In this document: one piece after another, positions 10,497-22,777 of the stretch
Position numbering within the stretch: position 1 is the stretch's first letter
Layout: each line of letters opens with the position of its first letter
DNA from: Ahaetulla prasina
Taxonomy: Eukaryota > Chordata > Lepidosauria > Squamata > Colubridae
Reading direction: 5' to 3'
Length of the DNA: 64,000 nt
Assembly (NCBI RefSeq): GCF_028640845.1
Contig: NC_080546.1
Span: 77,308,697-77,372,696 of the forward strand
Translations under genes and position numbers: made by a program
The notes under the pieces: generated by a model
Told to the model about the DNA's origin: nothing
Database searches by the model: none
What the model saw: only the letters and a program-made list of their open reading frames with translations

Positions 10497-10866
10497 TTGG
10501 TATGTCAAACAATGTCGGCTGGCGGCCCCCAGGGGAAGGGCCTTCTCTGTGGGGGCTCCCACACTCTGGAACGAGCTTCCCCCAGGTTTACGCCAAATAC
10601 CTGACCTTCGGACTTTCCGCCACGAACTGAAGACGCACCTTTTTATCCGCGCGGGGCTGGCTTAAATTGAATTTTAAATGTTAAATTTTATTAATTTTAA
10701 AAGGGGTTTTAGTGTATGGTAAATTTTTAAATTTTCAGGCCAATTTAAATAAGTTTTTTAAATTCTGTTTTAATTGTATTTTGTATTGTTCGTTTTATTC
10801 TGCCTGTACACCGCCCTGAGTCCTTCGGGAGAAGGGCGGTATAAAAATCAAATAAATAAATAAATA
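10497..10866 (+). mobile_element. LINE 3' end (L2/CR1-like), 5' truncated
   Basis: Encodes the last part of the reverse-transcriptase ORF (RAFSVGAPTLWNELPPGLR) with a stop near 10664. The 3' UTR has a CCGCCCTGAGTCCTTCGGGA hairpin and an (AAAT)n tail. It directly follows the DIRS recombinase. A longer relative is at 28070. Confidence 0.88.
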
Positions 10867-10900
10867 AAAATAAATATGCATAGACCTATAGGCATCATTC

Positions 10901-11407
10901 ATAGAATAGAACAGAACAGAATAGAATTCTTTATTGGCCAAGTGTGATTGGACACACAAGGAATTTGTCTTTGGTGCATATGCTCTCAGTGTACATAAGG
11001 AGAATAAAATACATTCATTGAGAATAAAAAGATACAACACTTAGTGATAGTCAAGGTTACTAATAAGCTATCAAATCGCACTAGGAAACAAATAAAAACA
11101 ATATAAATTGAAAGATACAAGCAACATGGTTATAGTAATAAGTGGGAAGAAATAGATACTAGTGAGGAAGAATAGAATAATAGTAATACAGTCTTAGCAA
11201 ATTTTTTGACAGTGTTGTGGGAATTAGTTGTTGAGCAGAGTGATGGCATTCGGGGGAAAAACTGTCCTTGTGTCTAGTTGTTCTGGTGTGCAGTGCTCTG
11301 TAGCATCATTTTGAGGGTGGAAGTTGAAACAATTTATGTCCAGGATGTGAGGTATCTGTAAATATTTTCACAGCCTTCTTTTTGACTCATGCAAATATAC
11401 AGATCCT
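10901..11407 (-). mobile_element. Snake1-type LINE, truncated
   Basis: Minus-strand copy with a short AATAG/AACAG tail at 10901-10925 and TTTATTGGCC next to it. It extends to about 11407, where homology with the 40892 and 47061 copies stops. Confidence 0.85.
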
Positions 11408-11582
11408 CAATGGAATTTAAATTTAAATTTATTACTTAGAGATTATTTTGTTAGTTTTACATCTATGCAATGTGGATATTTGTAGAGTCTCTTTATGCTT
11501 ATATCAAGGGGAAAGAAACATTCAGTGGCATTGGAAGATATCACATCCAATCTTAATTTTGCAGGAAATCATGGGTTACAGA

Positions 11583-11750
11583 AACATAGAGTTGTAGAGT
11601 TAGAAGTGACTACAAGCGTCATATAATCCAACCTTTCACATAGGAAAAGTTATTAAACCATCTTCAAGAGTAGACTATCCAGGCTCTTCTTAGAAACGTC
11701 CAGAGATGGAGATGGAGAATCTACAGCCCCTATAAATAGAGGTTGTATAC
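11583..11750 (-). mobile_element. Old CR1 fragment
   Basis: TAGAGTTAGAAGTGACTACA resembles the reversed CR1 3' end (GAGTTGGAAGGGACCTTGGA), much diverged. Only weakly supported. Confidence 0.4.
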
Positions 11751-11789
11751 ATCATGCCATCAAAAGATTTCTCCCAATATAGTAGCTTC

Positions 11790-12400
11790 TTCTCCGGTAA
11801 GATTACACTACTAACCAGAGCATATAAAACGTTTGCTAGACCAATTCTTGAATACAGTTCGCCTGTCTGGAACCCATACCTCAATTTTGGACAATTGAGC
11901 GTGTCCAGAAATATTTTACAAGAAGAGTTCTCCACTCCTCTGATTACAACAAAATACCTTATGCCACCAGACTTGAAATCCTGGGTTTAGAAAATTTAGA
12001 ACTCCGCCGCCTGAGACATGACCTGAGTTTAACTCATAGAATCATCTGTTACAATGTCCTTCCTGTTGAAGACTACTTCAGCTTCAATCACAGCAATACA
12101 CAAGCACACAATAGATTTAAGCTTAATGTGAACCGCTCCAATCTTGATTGCAGAAAATATGACTTCAGTAACAGAGTTGTTAATGCCTGGAATGCACTAC
12201 CAGACTCTGTGGTCTCATCCCAAAATCCCCTGTTGACCTCACCCCATTCCTAAGAGGTCTGTAAGGGACGTGCATAAGAGCACCAGCGGGCCTACTGTCC
12301 CTCTCCTAATGTTCCCTTTAATTATATTCATTTTATGTATTCAATTCATGCTTATATTTATATATATTATCAAAAATGTATTTAACAAAATAAATAAATA
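11790..12400 (+). pseudogene. Non-LTR retrotransposon, reverse-transcriptase C-terminus, broken
   Basis: Frames read TRAYKTFARPILEYSSPVWNP and later LELRRLR..LTHRIICYNVLP-like segments, the same family as the open copy at 34360-35151 (minus). Here frameshifts and a deletion disrupt it. The 3' UTR ends AACAAAATAAATAAATAAT, which is also the left edge of the large duplication unit. Confidence 0.8.
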
Positions 12401-12602
12401 ATAAATATTTAATCAAAATTTGTTCTGTAGGTTTGCAATCCAGCACCAAGTCCTCTCCAATTAAAAAAAGACAAAATTACTTTAATGAATGGTTTAGAAC
12501 AAAAGTAGTTAAATAGGAAAGTAAAATGGTCAAGATAACTGGAATTTTAAGAAGGAATAGACTATGAAAGAAAAAATGTCAATATGAAGAAACTATGCAT
12601 TT

Positions 12603-12797
12603 TTAGTTGCGAAGTCATGTCCGACCCATTGCAACCCCATGGACAACGTTCCTCCAGGCCTATCTATCCTCTACCATCCTCTGGAGTCCATTTAAACTCA
12701 CGCCTACTGCCTCAGTGACTCCATCCAGCCACCTCATTCTCTGGCCTTCCCTTCTTCTTTTGTCCTTAATCTTTCCCAGCATTAGGCTCTTCTAGGC
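12603..12797 (-). mobile_element. BovB (RTE) LINE 3' end
   Basis: Reverse complement of the BovB end: GAAGTCATGTCCGACCCATT and CATCCTCTGGAGTCC match the forward copy at 37900-38117. 5' truncated. Confidence 0.85.
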
Positions 12798-13058
12798 ATA
12801 GATATCTTTAAAAAATCCATTCTAAATCTTGGCTCAAAAAAGTAAAGATTGTGACAGATTCATGGGCCTCACTCTTGCAAAAAACATTTCTACCGAAGCA
12901 AAACTTGGGTTACTAAATTACTAAGAAAATTACTTCAGAATTTTTCAGGTAAGTAAAATCCAAGCAATGGAGCCACTATAATTTTTAAGACAATACATTT
13001 TAGCAATGGATTAATGGATGAAATTGATCAGTGTGTACTGATCCTAAATATATACAAC

Positions 13059-13195
13059 CAGTGGTGGGATTCAAGTAATTTAACAACCGGTTCTCTGCCC
13101 TAATGATTTATTCCAACAACCAGGTTACCAAACTGCTCAGAAAGTGAACAACCGGTTCTCCCGAAGTGGTGCGAAATGGCTGAATCCCACCACTG
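13059..13195. mobile_element. hAT miniature element (137 bp)
   Basis: CAGTGGTGGGATTCA...TGAATCCCACCACTG ends, exact target duplication TATACAAC (13051-13058, 13196-13203), internal ACCGGTTCTC repeats. Confidence 0.95.
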
Positions 13196-13203
13196 TATAC
13201 AAC

Positions 13204-13606
13204 TGTACAGAATTCAAAATAATTTGGGCATCAATGATCCAGGTACTGTTTTCAGATTAGGATTCAACTCTTGTAGACATTATATTTTCTGTCAAAATGG
13301 AAACAAACCAACAACAACCCACCTTGTTTTACAGTGGCAATTAATACTACTCACGAGCAAATAAGACATTTACAATGGATGTATCTGCAAAAACCAATCA
13401 GTACCAGGAACAGTCATACAAAGAAAAGCCCAGAGTGAGATCATTTGAAACTTTTTAAATATTTTCATTTGTGAAGAAGTTATACAAGGGCATTTAGGGA
13501 AGAACGAGGCTGTTGTGAAAGGTATTCTTCAAAATACTAATGATGGGATACATTTTTAAAAAAAATAAGGTACAGCTGAAAGGGAAAAACTTTGTATGCT
13601 GTAAAG
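13204..13606. other. No recognisable feature
   Basis: Unit-1 single-copy DNA. Nothing supported here or in its duplicate at 17629-18031. Confidence 0.4.
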
Positions 13607-13749
13607 CAGAGGTCTCTAGTCATCAGTCCCCGGCATTCCAGAAACTGGGCTGCACAAACAAGCGAAGCCCAGTACACAAAACCACACCCACTCTTGTCCA
13701 TAGAAAAACCCCTCTCTGTGTCTGGTACCCAAAAGGTTGGGGGCTGCTG
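13607..13749. mobile_element. hAT miniature element (143 bp)
   Basis: CAGAGGTCTCTAG start, GGTTGGGGGCTGCTG end, near-exact target duplication CTGTAAAG / GTGTAAAG at 13599-13606 and 13750-13757. Confidence 0.75.
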
Positions 13750-13826
13750 GTGTAAAGCACTAGTTCAGTTCAGCTCAAATTAAAATAATACATTAATACC
13801 AATTAATATAACAGTAGCCATTGCAG

Positions 13827-14134
13827 CAGGGGTGAAATGCTACTGGTTCGAACCAGTTCGGGTGCTTCAGCGAACCAGTAGCACCGGTTCGGGGTGGTTC
13901 GGTGAACTAATAGCACCAGTTCGGGTGGTTCAGCGAACCAGTAGCAACAGCAGTCTGAGGCTCCACCCACCCACCCAGACATCATTACTTCTTGGTTTTA
14001 ACCAGGACATAACCTGATTTTGACCCTCTGCACATGCGCAGAAGGCTTTGCGCATGTGCAGAGGGTCTAAAATTGCATGTGACATGTGCGTGCACTTCCA
14101 AACCAGTAGGGAAGGTAAGTAGATTTCACCCCTG
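13827..14134. mobile_element. hAT miniature element (ACCGGTTC family)
   Basis: CAGGGGTGAAAT...ATTTCACCCCTG ends with exact target duplication CATTGCAG (13819-13826, 14135-14142). It contains repeated GGTTCGGGTGGTTC-like units and a CGCATGTGCA palindrome region. Confidence 0.95.
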
Positions 14135-14263
14135 CATTGCAGCATATAACAACTTGATCGTTAAAGTGATGAAAAAAGTCAGGCTTGCTTAGTAATTGGA
14201 TGGAGAACCACAAGGAATCCCAAATCTTTATGTAGATGTGAAGTTAACAATTCCTCCCAAAAG

Positions 14264-14835
14264 TGTTGTGTCTTGTCCGCTCTCACCGCAGCCGGGGTCT
14301 GCTTATCTGCTCCCGAACACGGAGGAATGTATGCCTCCCGGCCCCAGTCCTGGCTCCATGCCCAGACAAGCTGCAGAGGAGGGGGCACCTCCCAGTCCCA
14401 GCCCTGGCTCCATGCCCAAGCAGGCTGCAGAGGAGGGAGCATCCCCCGGCCCCAGCCCTGGCTCCATGCCCAGGCAAACGGAGCAGCTAGACCCCTCCCC
14501 CTCCTCCACAGCATGTGAGCCTGAGGAAAGTTTACTTCCAACAACTGATTGGAGTGACCCTCGCATCAGAAGATTGGATAGGCGGAGGCAACAGAAGGAA
14601 GGGAGGGGCAGGCCTTAATGAGTGCTGAGTCATGGAGCCACACCCCATGGCCTATATAAAGGATCTGCTTTCTCGCAGTCTCTGAGTCAGGCAAAGTCGA
14701 CCTTATCTTGCTGAAGTCACTTACTGGTCTCCTGCCTGCTCTGAGGACTTTGCTAGGACTTTGGGCAGAGCTGCAGAGGCAAGCCTGATTCGGATTTCCC
14801 TGACCCAGCCATCAGCGGAGGAGTGGGACACGACA
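14264..14835 (+). mobile_element. Solo LTR with U3 open reading frame
   Basis: TGTTGTGTC...GACACGACA ends, exact 5-bp target duplication AAAAG (14259-14263, 14836-14840) and a TATATAAA promoter box at 14653. No primer site or internal region remains, so this is a solo LTR from recombination (Gypsy or ERV class). Upstream of the TATA box one frame is open from before the LTR edge to 14618; it is proline/serine-rich with three 57-bp repeats (PSPGSMP units) and ends in an arginine-rich DPRIRRLDRRRQQKE segment. Related LTRs are at 18664, 57922, 31354 and 61803. Confidence 0.88.
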
Positions 14836-14840
14836 AAAAG

Positions 14841-15321
14841 GTTATATTAAGGATGGCAAAAACAAACAAAAAAATGTCATAGAAAAGGATATAGACGTGT
14901 CCTTGTAATCAGCTCAATTTGAGAAAGACGTTGGCTATTTGAATCCCAAAAATAGTTTTTGCTTCTTAGTTTTTTTCTCCCCAAACATTCCATTTATTGT
15001 TGATAAAAAAAAAATCTTCCCAATATATTCTCGATCCTGCATTTCACGGTCTAATATCCATTTTCTGTTTTTTCTTCAGAAGAAACGGGGGAATGGTTTT
15101 ATGGGAGTTCGCTTTATGGGAATATGACTTTAAAAATCTGGATTGAGAAAGCTATAAAAGGGGAATTGGGAGAAAGAGCAGGCAGGAAAGGGAGGGTCTC
15201 TCTTCTGTTGCAATCCTCTTTCTCCATGAAACTCCTGTTCATTTCTTCTTGTTTGAAGACATCCAAGCTACATAGATGGACCTGGAAATTTAGATAGTAG
15301 CCTATGCTAGTTCTTCTACAT
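14841..15321. other. No recognisable feature
   Basis: Unit-1 single-copy DNA; nothing named, also in the duplicate at 19187-19680. Confidence 0.4.
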
Positions 15322-15677
15322 CAGGGATATCAAACACAAGGCCCACAGGCTGGATCCAGCCCTCAATGTGGTTGGATGTGGCCCGCAAGGCTGTCCTGGA
15401 AAATTTAAGGGGCTGTCCCACATTGCTTTAGCCCAGTCTACCGGTGTCACTTCGACCCAGTCTACCCAATGCAAAAAGGAAACATTGGGCCAGCGTGGCT
15501 TCGGCCCAGTTTACCCAGTGCGAAGAGGAAACATGCCAGCAGTTTGGGGAGTGGTGCCAAGCTGGCCACACCCAATCAGTCGGCCATACCCACCCAGTTG
15601 GCCACGCCCACCCGGCCCCCTGGGTCAACCACAGTCCTGATGCGGCCCTCAATGAAATTGAGTTTGAGACCTGTCTG
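15322..15677. mobile_element. hAT miniature element (356 bp)
   Basis: CAGGGATATCAAACACAAGG start, TTGAGTTTGAGACCTGTCTG end, exact 8-bp target duplication TTCTACAT (15314-15321, 15678-15685). It contains GGCCACGCCCACC-type repeats. Confidence 0.92.
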
Positions 15678-15867
15678 TTCTACATGAAAAGACAGGTTTT
15701 GTATGAAGCAGCTGGATTGTTTGTTTATTTCCTCAGCGGAAACAATAGTTTTATACAAGGATGTCACATATCTAAGAGATGCTCTGTAGCAACTCCATCT
15801 TCATTTAGTGAAGGCCTCATGTTCCGGTCAACAGAATTGAATTAAGTCACATATCCATTGATTGATT

Positions 15868-16720
15868 GATTATGTGCCATCAAGTCATTTTTGACTAATA
15901 TTAACTACATAGATAGATTTTCTCCTTGACAATCTATTGCCTCCCAATGATGGACTGACTGCCATTTCAACTGACTCCATGCATCTTCCTCCTGGTCATC
16001 CACTTCTTCACCTTCCTTCCACCTTTCCTGTTATTAGAGCCTTTCCCCATAAAGCTGGGTCTTTGCATAATGAATCCAAAGTAGGGCCTGGTTATTGTGC
16101 TTCCAGTGTAAACTCTGTTTGTTTCATGACCCATTGGTTTGTTTTCTTGGCTGTTCAAGATATAATAGAATAACAGAGTTGGAAGGGACCTTGGAGGTCT
16201 TCTAGTCCAACCCCCGCTTAGGCAGGAAACCCTACACCACTTCAGACAAATGGTCATCCAACATTTTCTTAAAAGCTTCCAGTGTTGGAGCATTCGCAAC
16301 CTCTGGGGGCAAGTTGTTCCACTGATTAATTGTTCTAACTATCAGGAAATTTCTAAGTTCTAACTCTCTAAGTTGCTTCTCTCCTTGATTAGTTTCCATC
16401 CATTGCCATTCCCTCAGGTGCTTTGGAGAATAGCTTAATGTCTTCTTCTTTGTGGCAGCCCTGAGATATTGGAACACTGCTATCATGTCTCCCCTAGTCT
16501 TTCTTTTCATTAAATTAGACATACCTAGTTCCTGCAACCGTTCTTCATATGTTTTAGCCTCCAGTCCCCTAATCATCTTTGTTGCTCTTCTCTGTACTTC
16601 TCTGCACTCCCATTCTCAGGAGTCTTCTCCAACAATGTGTTTCCTATTCTGATTTTTCAAAGTCCAACTTTTGCTTCCATAGACTGTCACAAGGAACACT
16701 GTGATAATCTACACATCACA
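15868..16720 (-). mobile_element. Old RTE-like LINE fragment split by CR1 (tentative)
   Basis: GTGCCATCAAGTCATTTTTG and, beyond the CR1 copy, GGAGTCTTCTCCAACA are words I associate with degraded reptile RTE/BovB-like copies in reverse. It looks interrupted by CR1 at 16163-16605. Weak evidence. Confidence 0.35.
16163..16605 (-). mobile_element. CR1 LINE 3' part
   Basis: Reversed CR1 with the GAGTTGGAAGGGACCTTGG end at the left. The minus frame is open for 114 codons and encodes the reverse-transcriptase tail (KTYEERLQELGM, TINQWNNLPPEV). Confidence 0.92.
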
Positions 16721-17027
16721 TATCCATTAAAATAAGAGGAAAACCAGAGTTAATCCACCCCTATTCAGGTTTTTTCAAATTATATATATATATATATATA
16801 ATGTATTTGACAAAATAAATAAATAATAGATATTTAATCAAAATTTGTTCTGTAGGTTTGCAATCCAGCACCAAGTCCTCTCCAATTAAAAAAAGACAAA
16901 ATTACTTTAATGAATGGTTTAGAACAAAAGTAGTTAAATAGGAAAGTAAAATGGTCAAGATAACTGGAATTTTAAGAAGGAATAGACTATGAAAGAAAAA
17001 ATGTCAATATGAAGAAACTATGTATTA

Positions 17028-17226
17028 TTAGCTGCGAAGTCATGTCCGACCCATTGCAACCCCATGGACAACGTTCCTCCAGGCCTACCTATCCTCTACC
17101 ATCCTCTGGAGTCCATTTAAGCTCACGCCTACTGCCTCAGTGACTCCATCCAGCCACCTCATTCTCTGGCCTTCCCTTCTTCTTTTGTCCTTAATCTTTC
17201 CCAGCATTAGGCTCTTCTAGGCATAG
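17028..17226 (-). mobile_element. BovB 3' end (unit-2 copy)
   Basis: Duplicate of 12603-12797, differing by a few bases. Confidence 0.85.
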
Positions 17227-17483
17227 ATATCTTTAAAAAATCCATTCTAAATCTTGGCTCAAAAAAGTAAAGATTGTGACAGATTCATGGGCCTCACTCT
17301 TGCAAAAAACATTTCTACCGAAGCAAAACTTGGATTACTAAATTACTAAGAAAATTACTTCAGAATTTTTCAGGTAAGTAAAATCCAAGCAATGGAGCCA
17401 CTATAATTTTTAAGACAATACATTTTAGCAATGGATTAATGGATGAAATTGATCAGTGTGTACTGATCCTGAATATATACAAC

Positions 17484-17620
17484 CAGTGGTGGGATTCAAG
17501 TAATTTAACAACCGGTTCTCTGCCCTAATGATTTATTCCAACAACCAGTTTACCAAACTGCTCAGAAAGTGAACAACCGGTTCTCCCGAAGTGGTGCGAA
17601 CTGGCTGAATCCCACCACTG
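17484..17620. mobile_element. hAT miniature element (unit-2 copy)
   Basis: Duplicate of 13059-13195 with the same TATACAAC target duplication, so it was in place before the segment was duplicated. Confidence 0.95.
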
Positions 17621-18031
17621 TATACAACTGTACAGAATTCAAAATAATTTGGGCATCAATGATCCAGGTACTGTTTTCAGATTAGGATTCAACTCTTGTA
17701 GACATTATATTTTCTGTCAAAATGGAAACAAACCAACAACAACCCACCTTGTTTTACAGTGGCAATTAATACTACTCACGAGCAAATAAGACATTTACAA
17801 TGGATGTATCTGCAAAAACCAATCAGTACCAGGAACAGTCATACAAAGAAAAGCCCAGAGTGAGATCATTTGAAACTTTTTAAATATTTTCATTTGTGAA
17901 GAAGTTATACAAGGGCATTTAGGGAAGAACGAGGCTGTTGTGAAAGGTATTCTTCAAAATACTAATGATGGGATACATTTTTTAAAAAAATAAGGTACAG
18001 CTGAAAGGGAAAAACTTTGTATGCTGTAAAG

Positions 18032-18174
18032 CAGAGGTCTCTAGTCATCAGTCCCCGGCATTCCAGAAACTGGGCTGCACAAACAAGCGAAGCCCAGTAC
18101 ACAAAACCACACCCACTCTTGTCCATAGAAAAACCCCTCTCTGTGTCTGGTACCCAAAAGGTTGGGGGCTGCTG
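18032..18174. mobile_element. hAT miniature element (unit-2 copy)
   Basis: Duplicate of 13607-13749. Confidence 0.75.
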
Positions 18175-18251
18175 GTGTAAAGCACTAGTTCAGTTCAGCT
18201 CAAATTAAAATAATACATTAATACCAATTAATATAACAGTAGCCATTGCAG

Positions 18252-18534
18252 CAGGGGTGAAATGCTACTGATTCGAACCGGTTCGGGTGCTTCAGCGAAC
18301 CAGTAGCACCGGTTTGGGGTGGTTCGGTGAACCAATAGCACCAGTTCGGGTGGTTCAGCGAACCAGTAGCAACAGCAGTCTGAGGCTCCACCCACCCACC
18401 CAGACATCATTACTTCTTGGTTTTAACCAGGACATAACCTGATTTTGACCCTCTGCACATGCGCAGAAGGCTTTGCATGTGACATGTGCGTGCACTTCCG
18501 AACCAGTAGGGAAGGTAAGTAGATTTCACCCCTG
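18252..18534. mobile_element. hAT miniature element (unit-2 copy, internal deletion)
   Basis: Duplicate of 13827-14134 with CATTGCAG target duplication retained. About 31 bp, including one arm of the CGCATGTGCA palindrome, is missing. Confidence 0.93.
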
Positions 18535-18663
18535 CATTGCAGCATATAACAACTTGATCGTTAAAATGCTGAACAAAGTCAGGCTTGCTTAGTAATTGGA
18601 TGGAGAACCACAAGGAATCCCAAATCTTTATGTAGATGTGAAGTTAACAATTCCTCCCAAAAG

Positions 18664-19181
18664 TGTTGTGTCTTGTCCGCTCTCACCGCAGCCGGGGTCT
18701 GCTTATCTGCTCCCGAACATGGAGGAATGTATGCCTCCCGGTCCCAGCCCTGGCTCCATGCCCAGACAAACTGCAGAAGAAGGAGCACCTCCCAGCCCCA
18801 GCCCTGACTCCATGCCCAGGCAAACGGAGAAGCTAGACCCCTCCCCCTCCTCCACAGCATGTGAGCCTGAGGAAAGTTTACTTCCAACAGCTGATTGGAG
18901 TGACCCTCGCATCAGAAGATTGGATAGGCGGAGGCAACAGAAGGAAGGGAGGGGCAGGCCTTAATGAGTGCTGAGTCATGGAGCCACACCCCATGGCCTA
19001 TATAAAGGATCTGCTTTCTGGCAGTCTCTGAGTCAGGCAAAGTCAACCTTATCCTGCTGAAGTCACTTTCTGGTCTCCTGCCTGCTCTGAGGACTTTGCT
19101 AGGACTTTGGGCAGAGCTGCAGAGGCAAGCCTGATTCGGATTTCCCTGACCCGGCCGTCAGCGGAGGAGTGGGACACGACA
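18664..19181 (+). mobile_element. Solo LTR (unit-2 copy)
   Basis: Duplicate of 14264-14835 with the same AAAAG target duplication and TATATAAA at 18999. The U3 frame stays open to 18964 although one 57-bp repeat is absent; 57 is a multiple of three, so the change keeps the frame. Confidence 0.88.
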
Positions 19182-19680
19182 AAAAGGTTATATTAAGGAT
19201 GGCAAAAATGAACAAAAAAATGTCATAGAAAAGGATATAGACGTGTCCTTGTAATCAACTCAATTTGAGAAAGATGTTGGCTATTTGAATCCCAAAAAAA
19301 GTTTTTGCTTCTTAGTTTTTTTCTCCCCAAACATTCCATTTATTGTTGATAAAAAAAAAATCTTCCCAATATATTCTCGATCCTTTCCGTGCATTTCACG
19401 GTCTAATATCCATTTTCTGTTTTTTCTTCAGAAGGAACGGGGGAATGGTTTTATGGGAGTTGGCTGATATATCAATGTGACTTTAAAAATCTGGATTGAG
19501 AAAGCTATAAAAGGGGAATTGGGAGAAAGAGCAGGCAGGAAAGTGGGGGGGGTGTGTCTCTCTTCTGTTGCAATCCTCTCTCTCAATGAAACTCCTGTTC
19601 ATTTCTTCTTGTTTGAAGACATCCAAGCTACATAGATGGACCTGGAAATTAGATAGTAGCCTATGCTAGCTCTTCTACAT

Positions 19681-20036
19681 CAGGGATGTCAAACACAAGG
19701 CCCACAGGCTGGATCCAGCCCGCAATGTGGTTGGATGTGGCCCGCAAGGCTGTCCTGGAAAAGTTAAGGGGCTGTCCCACCTTGCTTTAGCCCAGTCTGC
19801 TGGTGTCACTTCGACCCAGTCTACCCAATGCAAAGAGGAAACATTGGGCCAGCGTGGCTTCGGCCCAGTTTACCCAGTGCGAAGAGGAAACATGCCAGCA
19901 GTTTGGGGAGTGGTGCCAAGCTGGCCACACCCAATCAGTCGGCCATACCCACCCAGTTGGCCACGCCCACCCAGCCCCCTGGGTCAACCACAGTCCTGAT
20001 GCGGCCCTCAATGAAATTGAGTTTGAGACCTGTCTG
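19681..20036. mobile_element. hAT miniature element (unit-2 copy)
   Basis: Duplicate of 15322-15677, same TTCTACAT target duplication. Confidence 0.92.
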
Positions 20037-20521
20037 TTCTACATGAAAAGACAGGTTTTGTATGAAGCAGCTGGATTGTTTGTTTATTTCCTCAGCGGAA
20101 ACAATAGTTTTATACAAGGATGTCACGTATCTAAGAGATGCTCTGTAGCAACTCCATCTTCATTTAGTGAAGGCCTCATGTTCCGGTCAACAGAATTGAA
20201 TTAAGTCACATATCCATTGACTGATTGATTATGTGCCATCAAGTCATTTTTGACTAATATTAACTACATAGATAGATTTTCTCCTTGACGATCTATTGCC
20301 TCCCAATGATGGATTGATTGCCATTTCAACTGACTCCATGCATCTTCCTCCTGGTCATCCACTTCTTCACCTTCCTTCCACCTTTCCTGTTATTAGAGCC
20401 TTTCCCCATAAAGCTGGGTCTTTGCAAAATGAATCCAAAGTAGGGCCTGGTTATTGTGCTTCCAGTGTAAACTCTGTTTGTTTCATGACCCATTGGTTTG
20501 TTTTCTTGGCTGTTCAGGATA

Positions 20522-20985
20522 TAATAGAATAACAGAGTTGGAAGGGACCTTGGAGGTCTTCTAGTCCAACACACACACACACACACACACGCTTAGGCAG
20601 GAAACCCTACACCACTTCAGACAAATGGTCATCCAACATTTTCTTAAAAGCTTCCAGTGTTGGAGCATTCGCAACTTCTGGGGGCAAGTTGTTCCACTGA
20701 TTAATTGTTCTAACTATCAGGAAATTTCTAAGTTCTAACTCTCTAAGTTGCTTCTCTCCTTGATTAGTTTCCATCCATTGCCATTCCCTCAGGTGCTTTG
20801 GAGAATAGCTTAATGTCTTCTTCTTTGTGGCAGCCCTGAGATATTGGAACACTGCTATCGTGTCTCCCCTAGTCCTTCTTTTCATTAAATTAGACATACC
20901 CAGTTCCTGCAACCGTTCTTCATATGTTTTAGCCTCCAGTCCCCTAATCATCTTTGTTGCTCTTCTCTGTACTTCTCTGTACTCC
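20522..20985 (-). mobile_element. CR1 3' part (unit-2 copy)
   Basis: Duplicate of 16163-16605 with an (AC)n expansion at 20571-20590 near the CR1 3' end. The 114-codon frame remains open. Confidence 0.92.
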
Positions 20986-21150
20986 CATTCTCAGGAGTCT
21001 TCTCCAACAATATGTTTCCTATCCTGATTTTTCAAAGTCCAACTTTTGCTTCCATAGACTGTCACAGGGAACACTATGATAATCTACACATCACATATCC
21101 ATTAAAATAAGAGGAAAACCAGAGTTAATCCACCCCTATTCAGGTTTTTC

Positions 21151-22055
<905 letters not shown>

Positions 22056-22776
22056 GAGAAGGACTGAAGCTTGAGATTGACAGAAACATATCATAGAATA
22101 CTTCCTTTATCAAGAATAAAAATGCAACCTTGGAGAAACAGGCTGAAAGTAACACAACGAAATTGTACAAAAACAGAAACAACATTCTTTACTTTGGAAA
22201 TAAAAATCAAATGCACAGGTTTAGAATGGGAGTGTAGGCATTCTACCTACTTTAATTAACAACCGACTTAGCAAGATGTCCCTAATTGTTAGCATCCTAA
22301 TCAAATCTAATTTTCTTCAAAGGTTTTAGGTAGGTTTTTATTCCATTTACTCGGGCATAGCTTTACTAGTGTAATAAATATGACCATTTAAAACATAAAA
22401 GAGTCATTAAAACCCAGCTTTTTGACAATAATGCTATGCTTGGTTATTTTGCAGTGTTGACTAGTATCATGAACTCACAAGATTTGATAGCTTTGAAACC
22501 CATGGAAAATGGTTGTCTTATGACTGAATCGATGAAAAAGAGTCATTGTCAAAATTTGGCTTAAGGAACCTGTTATGTTCTCATAGAGTTGTTTATAAAA
22601 TTCTGTTTACTTCATTGAGGGAGGATTCAGCAAAGAGGATATGCTTGATTATATCTGTTTGCAAACTATTAAAACTGTTCCACAAAACCATTTCTTCCTA
22701 AAAGTTTAAGGAATATATAAATGCTTTCATTGCTTCTTACACCGGAATTCTATCTTTTTTTAAAAAAAAAATACAG
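22056..22776. other. Probable intron, no repeat recognised
   Basis: Unique A/T-rich DNA leading into an acceptor-like tract ending TACAG at 22776. Confidence 0.4.
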
Positions 22777-22777
22777 A

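Larger units (their letters stand above)
12376..16800. repeat. Tandem duplication, unit 1 (about 4.4 kb)
   Basis: This segment is repeated head to tail at 16801-21160. Order and orientation of all contents match: BovB tail, four hAT elements, solo LTR, RTE-like fragment and CR1. Identity is very high by eye, with scattered substitutions and a few indels. The left edge is in the AT-rich 3' UTR of a LINE and the right edge in an (AT)n run (16780-16800). Confidence 0.95.

Noticed and set aside
14196..14618. Proline-rich protein gene
   Set aside because: Lies mostly inside a solo LTR with exact target duplications; it is the U3 frame of an LTR element.
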